From NCBI GenBank assembly GCA_012931725.1, contig CM022949.1, forward strand, positions 53,428,760-53,492,759: 64,000 nt of DNA. The letters run 5' to 3'. The notes beneath the pieces are model-generated. The model was not told where the DNA came from and made no database searches. It saw nothing but the letters and a program-made list of their open reading frames with translations. Origin of the DNA: Litsea cubeba. Lineage: Eukaryota > Streptophyta > Magnoliopsida > Laurales > Lauraceae. This document shows, piece by piece, positions 56,337 through 64,000 of this stretch. The position numbers were made by a program, and so were the translations under genes. Within the stretch, counting starts at the first letter, position 1. Every line of letters begins with the position of its first letter.

Positions 56337-59300
56337 TGTAAGACCCTAACCCGAGTTACCACGATTAGCACTAATTAAGTCGTGTGTTAGCTCTAAGTGG
56401 GATTAGTGGATATTGTTTTAGGCTTGGGGCTAGAATAGCTTTTATATAGCTTTGGGGAATTTTGAGAGCCCTTTTGATTGAATGAGACTCTTTGATGGTC
56501 CTTTTAACAATTTTGCGTTAGTGTGGGGGGTTATGTGCGATTTCGAGAAATTTGTGATTTAACTCCGATTGATCCTGTTAGCCTCTACAACTTTCGTGCT
56601 CACTCCGCCCGTTTGAGACCCCGAAACCCAGCTTTTCCAATTTCAAGGGAAAAACAATCTTTTTATACAAAATATGGACACAATTTTGATGTCTAATATG
56701 TACTTTTCGGAAACTATATTTTATTGCAAGCATTTTTCTCTTCTTCGTCGAACTCATCCGAGGCCCGGAAACCTATGTTTTAAGCCCGACAAGTCTTGTT
56801 AGTTGTGGGACCCACCTTCATTTTCTATATAAAGAGAGCTCTTTTCCCTTCTCCCCTTTCTTGCTCATGTTTGTTGTAAAAGAATTGGCTCCAACCAAGC
56901 TAGGGCTTCCCTTTCTTCTTCCTCTTCTTCTTGCTTATTCCCTTCCAATCCACACCAACTCTTGCCCAGATGGAGAATGAGACCTCATCTTCTTCTTCCC
57001 CACCATGAGAGCTTCCCATTGATACTATTTGAAGAGAAATCCAGCCATACTAGGGTTCTTCTCGAGCAAGCTTTGGACATTTGAAGCTCTTCCAAGTAAG
57101 CAATCATCCCCTTCTCCTAGATTTGTGTTTTTCTAGCCCTAGAGAGTCTTCACCTCCATTATTGTAAGCTCTCTCCTTCTTGTTTATTGTGTTGGCCATT
57201 TTGGGTTCTAAATGGGTGTATTTTTGGGGTTTTTGTGTAGCTTATGGATTGTGGGCTTGGAAGTGTGTTTGAAGGCTAATTAATCCCATTGGAGACCATG
57301 GCAAGTGGATGAATTGACTTATTTTGAATGCTAGCATGTTTAGTACGGAATTCTTGGTTTTTACTCTTTTGGTTCATGATGATTTTTATGCTTGGATTCT
57401 TTTAACTCCTTATTCTAGTCTTCTTTAATTTCATAAATGCAATTTGATGAATTTGCTCTTGGTTCATTCTATTTTTGCTAAAGGTTGTTTTATGTTACAT
57501 ATGGGTTCATGTATGATGGGTTTTCTTGTGGTGAATGAGGTTGAGATGATCGAGATGAATTTTTATATGATGATGTGGAGTGATTGAAGGAGGAGAAATG
57601 TTGTTTTGAGAAGGCAAGGAGCCCCCCTTTATGCAGGAAAAATTGTGGTTGAAAAAGGGCATGGAAGTGAGGGAAGAAAAGCCCCAAACAGCACTGAGAT
57701 TTGGCTCCTGACAGAGTTCGCTCGAGCCAACCCCTTCCAGAGAGCAGTTCACTCGAGCCAACAAAAGTTCGCTCGAGCCAACCCCTTCTAGAGAGCAATT
57801 CGCTCGAGCCAACCCCTTCTAGAGGGCAGTTCGCATGAGCCAACCCTCCCGAAGAGCAGTTCGCTCGAGCCAACTCACCTTCTGGCCTGGGTCTATTTTA
57901 AAGCTTGAAAAAGGTTGTTTTAAATATTTGGAGAGGATTGTTTTGAGCCCTAATGCTATGGTGGGGCCTAGAAGGTGATGTATGGAGTGGGAATGGAAGG
58001 GAAACCCCATCACGGAGATATATTGAGGACTTTTTTACTTACCAAAGCGTATAGGATACTTGGAATGTCCTTGATCTTCTGGAGTGCCAAGCAAAGAATA
58101 AAACTTGACATACGAGTGTCTTATACGCATTGAACCAAGTTTTGAAGCCTCAATGTGTGGTACGGCCTACATATGGAAAGCCCATTTTATTTCTACTTTT
58201 ACTTGAATTACATGATTTCTCGTCATTCTCGTGTGTCATAACTAGTTTTACTTCAAAACTATTGTAGCGCATGGTTTTAATATTCAGATCGGCCTTGTGT
58301 ATTCATGACAAGACATTAGTGTGCTTGATGTGTGCGAGCTTTCAACTTAGCCTATTTTGGTGTTATACACCTAATTATGCTTTGATATCATCATGTGACC
58401 TATATGTCGGCACCGCTAAGCTTGGGAAACCTTGTCGACTTGATCCAACAACTTGGGGTCCTTTATGACTCTTAGCCAGTTGCAGTTTGGGCTTATCTAG
58501 CATGTTATATTATCCGGTTCCGCGGTCGGTACTTAGAGTGATAACCAAGTTCCTTGGCATTATTATGTGTATCTAGTTTGCTCTCATCACTTCGTGTGTC
58601 TAAGACCTATATTTTAGCATGCTCTCATCACATTAGTGATGGAAGATTTAGCTTTGTGTGGTTGTCATCTTGCCAGTTACCTATTCACTGGTACCTACTC
58701 ATGTTTTGTATCGATCATGTGCTTTCAGATAAATCATGCATCATATTTCATGATAATTGTTGTTTAAGCAGGTTTTAAATGTTTTTCCAAGGTAACTTGT
58801 AAATTATTATATTATTTTTATCTCTTCACCTATCTGCCAGACCGTCGTGTCTGACCCACTATTTTGGTACTCAGGTCCATATTTCGTTACCCCCCGAGGA
58901 GGAGCTAGAGGAGGCGGCCGGAGAGCCGCAACATGTAGGAGAATGGGAAGCTGATGATGTCGTCTAGACATTGGGTCATGCTAGCTATGAGTTGCGAAAC
59001 ATCTTTTGGGGGGGTGATAGTCACATTTTGGGACTTTGGTTGTACTGGCCTTTGTTGGCCTTTATTTTTGGGGAATGTTTACTCAAACTCATCTTTTGCA
59101 TATAACTTTATGTTTTGGGAATGCTACATCAATATTGCTCACTCTGACATCATGTTACATATAATTGAATTATCGGTATTATTATTATGGAATGACTTGC
59201 TAGATTTGGTTTGCTACACTCTTCCGCACTACGATTGTGATTTGCTTGTGAGCATGACATCCACACCGCGGAAACCTATGGGAAATCTCGTACACGGATG

Positions 59301-59420
59301 TCGTGTTTCTTTGTCATCCGCGTACGAATCAAAAAAGAAAAAGAAAAATGGACACTGCACTAGATCCCGATCCTGGATTAGGAGCTGCCTTTGGCGCTAA
59401 CCCGGTCCGGGGTCGCGACA
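56337..59420 (+). mobile_element. Solo LTR, Tekay/Del-like, 3.1 kb
   Basis: Starts TGTAAGACCC and ends GGTCGCGACA, flanked by perfect AGGGA duplications (56332-56336 and 59421-59425). TATATAAA lies at 56826-56833, followed by a leader with pyrimidine-rich text. No internal genes, so the element was lost by LTR-LTR recombination. The TGTAAGACC...GTCGxGACA ends recall Del/Tekay chromovirus LTRs; that assignment is tentative. Confidence 0.88.
57714..57872. repeat. Six-copy ~30-bp repeat with CTCGAG palindromes
   Basis: Six units of 'gttcgctcgagccaacc' with spacer 'ccttctagagagca'. Five keep the CTCGAG core. It lies inside the solo LTR downstream of its TATA box. The short minus-strand frames across it are shadows. 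Confidence 0.9.
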
Positions 59421-59592
59421 AGGGAATTATAGTAGCCATCCACATTCAAAAGACCCACCTATCAGAGACGTTTTCCTCTTCTTACATTAGATGTTTTTGG
59501 TGTATATACATTTGGTGGGTGTTTATGTTTTGTGTTGAGAATGATTACTGGCTTACTGTGGATACCGAGCTGTGCCTAGGTGATGACTTCCA
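59421..59592. other. Unassigned spacer
   Basis: Target duplication AGGGA plus about 165 bp that could belong to the second CACTA. Nothing recognisable. Confidence 0.5.
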
Positions 59593-60777
59593 TGTTAGAT
59601 ATCGCGATCACTGAGGGGGGGGGGGGGTGAATCAGTGATTCTTTAAAAACAGGTCCAATTTAACAACAAAAGCAAATCAAATCACACAAGGACACCAGAT
59701 TTAACGTGGTTCACCGAAAGGCTACGTCCACGGTTCAAAGACTGTCCGAACACCAATCCGAGACAGATCTGAATCTATTTAGTCGCACCAACGACAAAGA
59801 GCACCAACCCTTAGTTTCAGATAGCACCAACTATCTAGGAAGCACCTACTCCCTTTAGTTTCAGATAGCACCAACTATCTAGGAAGCACCGACTCCCTTT
59901 ACAATTATCTGCACCAACAGATAGGATCACCAACCCCAGACACCAAGCACCAACTTGATGTTCTAAACAGAATAAGAGTAGAAACCTTTTTCTAACAGCC
60001 CTTCCCCTCTACAATCTCTCTCTCTCAATCCCTTACAAATTGAAATTAAAGCATAAATAGAGAGACACTTATCTTATGGACGAAACACCATCTTCAAGAG
60101 CACATCCTCGTCCACACTTGCTGTAGAAACTTGTAACAAGACTGCACACAGCAACAGCACTCTCTTCTCTCCAAAACTCTCTCTCTTTTCTTCTTCTTTT
60201 CCCCTCTTCTCTTCTTTCTCTCTTGTGTCTTCTTAAAAACGAACCAAACATGCCTTTATATAGGTTATGATAACCCTTAAGAGTGTCAAAATAGGCTACA
60301 ATTCGTTTAGAAAGAGTCCCAAACGAAATAGATGAGAATCCTGAATTTTCGTGCAAGACTTCTGTTTCTGCGCAACTCTGGTTCCCGTGCTCGGTCGACA
60401 TACTGCCTTGTTCGGTCGACATCATACACAGTCTGGAAGCAGATAATTGTCGTGCTCGGTCGACATCCTGGGGTCCCGGTCGACCGACGACACACTGTGT
60501 CATGAGAATAACTGGGAGCTACCTTAAACTTTTTCTGCAGGTTTCTCTTGCTCGGTCGACCGCATGGGGTGCCCTGTCGACCGCACACTCTGCTTCAGGA
60601 ATTCTGAATTCCTGAACTGTTTCAACTCTGATTTTTCTTTTAAGCTCTATCAACACCAACCTATTATCATCATGCTTGTGACATTGTGTTGACAATAATT
60701 CCAACTCAAAACAATACTTGAGATACTAATCACTTCAATTCTTCATAAAGCTTCTCAAGTCATCTCAAATTCCAACA
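59593..60777 (-). mobile_element. 3' LTR of copia D
   Basis: 1185 bp, TGTTAGATATCGCG...CCAACA, with a minus TATA box at about 60255-60262. It has a 13-G run at 59615-59627, CGGTCGACCG-type sites at about 60390-60590, and an enlarged hairpin array at 59746-59957. The polypurine tract 60778-60795 follows. Confidence 0.93.
59746..59957 (-). promoter_or_regulatory. Enlarged TNGGTG-loop hairpin array, copia D
   Basis: Same array as the other LTRs, plus a 44-bp direct duplication (unit start 59811, repeat 59855) that adds two more hairpins, giving about ten. The duplicated pair differs only at loop position 2 (TAGGTG against TCGGTG). Confidence 0.82.
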
Positions 60778-60795
60778 ATCTCCCCCTTTGGAATT
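60778..60795 (-). promoter_or_regulatory. Polypurine tract of copia D
   Basis: Minus strand AATTCCAAAGGGGGAGAT, directly before the LTR. Confidence 0.85.
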
Positions 60796-61059
60796 GTTGG
60801 CAACACTTTTGGAACTTCAACACTTAGAACACATTAAACTAGTTGATCTTCATGAAGCTTCTTCAGAACCATAGTCGAATCAAGATCTCTAACACTCTTG
60901 ATACCAATCTCCCCAAAGTTATCATAGCATAACTTCTTCTAAGCATAGCTTTCTCCTAGCTTAAGTCTTTCTCCCCCTTTGACAAAAGTCCAAAGGGACC
61001 AACGAAGGAGCGAATAGGATATTCAAGGAATACTTTGCTCCCCCTTTCAAACACAACTC

Positions 61060-64000
61060 CTAAGGATTAGGAGAGTGAGTAACTCCTAATTTTTTCCGGA
61101 GATACTCGAAGACTTCTTTTGGCAGAGGTTTTGTGAAGATATCAGCAACTTGCTCAGTAGTTGGGACATATTCCAACTTTACCTCACCATCTGCAACCTT
61201 TTCCTTGAGAAAGTGATAGCGAATTGCTACATGCTTCGTTCTAGAATGCTGAACAGGATTCTTGGAGATGTGAATTACACTTGTGTTGTCACAGAGGATC
61301 GGCGTAGGATCCGTTGTCGGAACTCCTAGATCAGAGAGCATTTGCCGCATCCATAACACTTGTGTACAACAAGTTGCCGCTGCAATATATTCCGCTTCCG
61401 CTGTAGAAAGGGATACTGAATCTTGTTTCTTACTGTGCCATGCCACCAACCTTTCACCGAGATAGAATGCACCACCGCTTGTACTCTTGCGATCATCTAT
61501 ACATCCAGCCCAATCGGCGTCAGAGTATGCAACAAGAGTGAAGGATTTGCCTTTAGGATACCAAATACCAAGCTCCATGGTACCTTTCAGATATCGAAAT
61601 ATCCTTTTTACTGCTGTAAGGTGCGTCTTAGTTGGTGATGCTTGAAATCGAGCCACCGTACATACTGCTTGCAGAAGATCCGGTCTTGTAGCAGTCAAAT
61701 AAAGCAAGCTTCCTATCATAGAACGATAAGTGGTGTGATCAACGGACGAACCCTTATCATCTTTGCTTAGCTTTGTGTTCGTTGTCATTGGTGTGCTCAC
61801 TGGCTTGCTGTCTTCCATGTTAAAACGCTTCAGCATTTCCTTGATGTATTTCATTTGTGATATGAAGATACCATGTTTCAGCTGCTGAACTGGTAAACCA
61901 AGGAAGAACTTTAGTTCTCCAAGCATTGACATCTCAAATTCTTTCTTCATCTCTCCAGCAAAATTCCTGCACATTTCCTCATCATTGCCACCAAAGATTA
62001 TGTCATCGACATAAACAATAACAACCAGCTGTTTGCTCAACTCTGTTTTAACATAAAGATTGCTATCAACCAGTCCTTTTCCAAAGCCGATCTTGCGGAG
62101 ATAGAGGTCCAGCCTTGCATACCACGCCCTTGGCGCTTGTTTCAGCCCATAAAGAGCCTTTTTCAACTTGCACACTAGGTCTGAATTTTTGCTAATGAGA
62201 AAACCATCAGGTTGCTCAATGTAGACCCCTTCTTCAAGTAATCCATGCAAGAAGGCTGACTTTACATCCATCTGAAATACCTTGAAGGTTTTGTATGCAG
62301 CCAATGCAAGAAACATACGAATGGCTTCCAGACGAGCCACCGGTGCAAAGGTCTCTTCAAAATCTATGCCTTCAACTTGAGCATAGCCTTTACAAACCAA
62401 CCTTGCTTTGTTTCGTATGACCTGACCATCTTCATTCAGCTTATTCCGAAAGACCCATTTAGTACCAATAACATTCTTATCGGTAGGTCTAGAAACTAGT
62501 TCCCATGTGGAGTTCTTCTCAATTTGCTCCAACTCCTCATGCATAGCTTTCAACCAACTTTCATCGAGACTGGCTTCAGCCACAGTCTTGGGTTCAATGG
62601 TGGACACAAGTGAGTAATTGCTAACTACACTTTGTCTTGTTTTAACACTGGCCTCAGGATCTCCAATGATTTGATCCTTAGGGTGTTGCTCTACCCAAGT
62701 GCTTTTCTTTCTAGGTGTAGCATCCTCTGAGTCATCCTTTGATTTCTCAGAATCATTAGGTTTAGCCACTTCATCATCAATCTCACTCGAGTCCTCATAA
62801 ACGGGACTGTCATAATGAGTTCCATTCTTTGATTCATAGTTTTCATCAATTCTAACATCGGCAGTTTCTATGATTTTTCTGGTCCTTTTGTTAAGACATC
62901 TGTAAGCCTTACTAGATGAGGAATAACCTAGAAATATACCTTCATCAGCTCTTTCATCAAATTTGCCCGGATTTTGTTCAAGACGCTTGATGTAACACTT
63001 GCTACCGAAGACTCTGAAGTGCTTGACTGTTGCTTTTCGCCCAAAACCATAGCTCATAAGGAGTTTTGACTTCATGTGGCCTGATCAAGCATCGATTCTG
63101 AATGTATACAGCCGTATGGATTGCCTCCTTCCAGTATTTGTCAGCTAGCTTGCTCTCAGTTAGCATTGTACGAGCCATCTCTTGAACGGTGCGATTTTTC
63201 CGTTCCACAACTCCATTTTGCTGTGGAGTTCTAGGGGCTGAATACTGTCTTTGAATGCCATGGTGCTCACAATAGTTAGTGAACTCTTCAGATGTGAATT
63301 CACCGCCTCGATCAGACCTTAGAATCTTGATACGTTTTCCAAGCATATTTTCAACCTGTGCTTTAAACACTTTAAAACGATCAAGTGCTTGATGTTTATG
63401 CTTAAGAAACAATACCCATGTCATACGAGTATAATCATCAATGCATAACATAAAATATGTATCTCCATTGGTGCTTTGAGTTCGCATCGGTCCACAGAGA
63501 TCAGTGTGCACTAGCTCAAGAGGTTTCTTTGAATGATGCTCCTTTGACTTGAACATTACCCTCGTTTGCTTTCCCTTTTGACAAGAATCGCAAATGGGGT
63601 TGGAAGGCTTTTCAACTATAGACATACCTCTGACAGCCTTTGATTTGCAAATCTTTGACATGTTATCAAAGTCTAGATGCCCAAGGCGTTTGTGCCACAA
63701 CCAACTTTCCTCTGTCCGACTCATCAAGCAAGTCTTTTCAGCTCCATCTGACAATGTATAGAGATTTCCAGCAGTCCTAGATCCAGTAGCCACTGTTTTG
63801 CCGTTGCTACATTTCTTGATAGCAAAACCATTCTTAGTGAAGACAACTTCGTGGCCTTTGTCACAGATCTGGCTCACACTAAGCAAGTTATGTCTTAGTC
63901 CAGACATATATAAGACCTCGTCTGATCTGATCTTGTTTGCCTTTAGCTGAACAACACCTTTTCCGCAGATTTTGGCACCATCATTGTTACCAAACTTCAC
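61060..64000 (-). pseudogene. Copia D Pol, frameshifted and running off the window
   Basis: Closely similar to B and C. The upper frame (about 63020-64000) covers the end of protease, GAG-pre-integrase and integrase with SDRGGEF and QQNGVVERKNR. An extra T near 63046-63050 (TGGTTTTGGGCG) shifts frame. The lower frame (61060-63075, 671 codons with its own ATG) covers reverse transcriptase with intact YVDD and RNase H. Gag lies outside the window. The lesion alone would block a full polyprotein. Confidence 0.93.

Noticed and set aside
57490..57873. Minus-strand 127-codon frame with repeats
   Set aside because: Produced by the CTCGAG-containing tandem repeat inside a solo LTR; no gene context.

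Overview
The window is plant nuclear DNA made almost entirely of transposable elements. The evidence is Ty1/copia polyproteins with a TGGTATCAGAGC primer site, Ty3/gypsy Tat/Ogre-type fragments, CACTA (En/Spm) DNA transposons with CACTACAAGAAAA ends, solo LTRs with 5-bp target duplications, and pieces of a plant RabE/Rab8 GTPase gene. No intact host gene, tRNA or rRNA is visible. The species cannot be named from this sequence; a repeat-rich flowering plant fits.

Layout. 1-1656: (CT)n, AT-rich DNA and an LTR-like fragment. 1660-35838: one old minus-strand gypsy element (G1). Its 3' LTR lies at 2726-5003, with a partial tandem copy at 1660-2725. A 3' internal region with a plus-strand, gene-like antisense unit lies at 5004-6964. 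ORF1/gag is at 29119-31501, the leader at 31502-33241, the primer site at 33242-33262 and the 5' LTR at 33266-35838. G1 is split by nested copia elements: A (6965-14132, minus, broken, no 5' LTR), C (14133-29118, plus, broken) and B (14225-21726, minus, complete and uninterrupted), which sits inside C's 5' LTR. G1's pol and A's 5' LTR are missing. This is best explained by recombination between two C-family copies, because C has mismatched flanks and two different LTR types. 35839-38732: a copia Gag zinc-knuckle fragment and an inverted solo copy of the G1 LTR. 39876-41502: a second solo LTR. 41622-55261: a plus-strand gypsy element (G2) with a degraded gag, interrupted by an 8.5-kb CACTA element (43028-51546). 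55262-56331: the 5' end of a second CACTA. 56337-59420: a Tekay/Del-like solo LTR. 59593-64000: the 3' part of a fourth copia (D), the same family as B and C and running off the window.

How the parts relate. B, C and D are one SIRE/Maximus-like copia family. Its Gag has a coiled coil and three CCHC zinc knuckles. The transcribed leader part of every LTR carries a row of eight short hairpins (ten in D), nearly all with the same hexaloop T-N-G-G-T-G, followed by a C-tract hairpin just before the primer site. I regard this hairpin array as the most interesting signal here, because the stems differ from one another while the loop is constant. Other notable points are the swapped palindrome modules in C's two LTRs, two paralogous RabE exon-1 captures in one CACTA, and the antisense transcription unit in G1.
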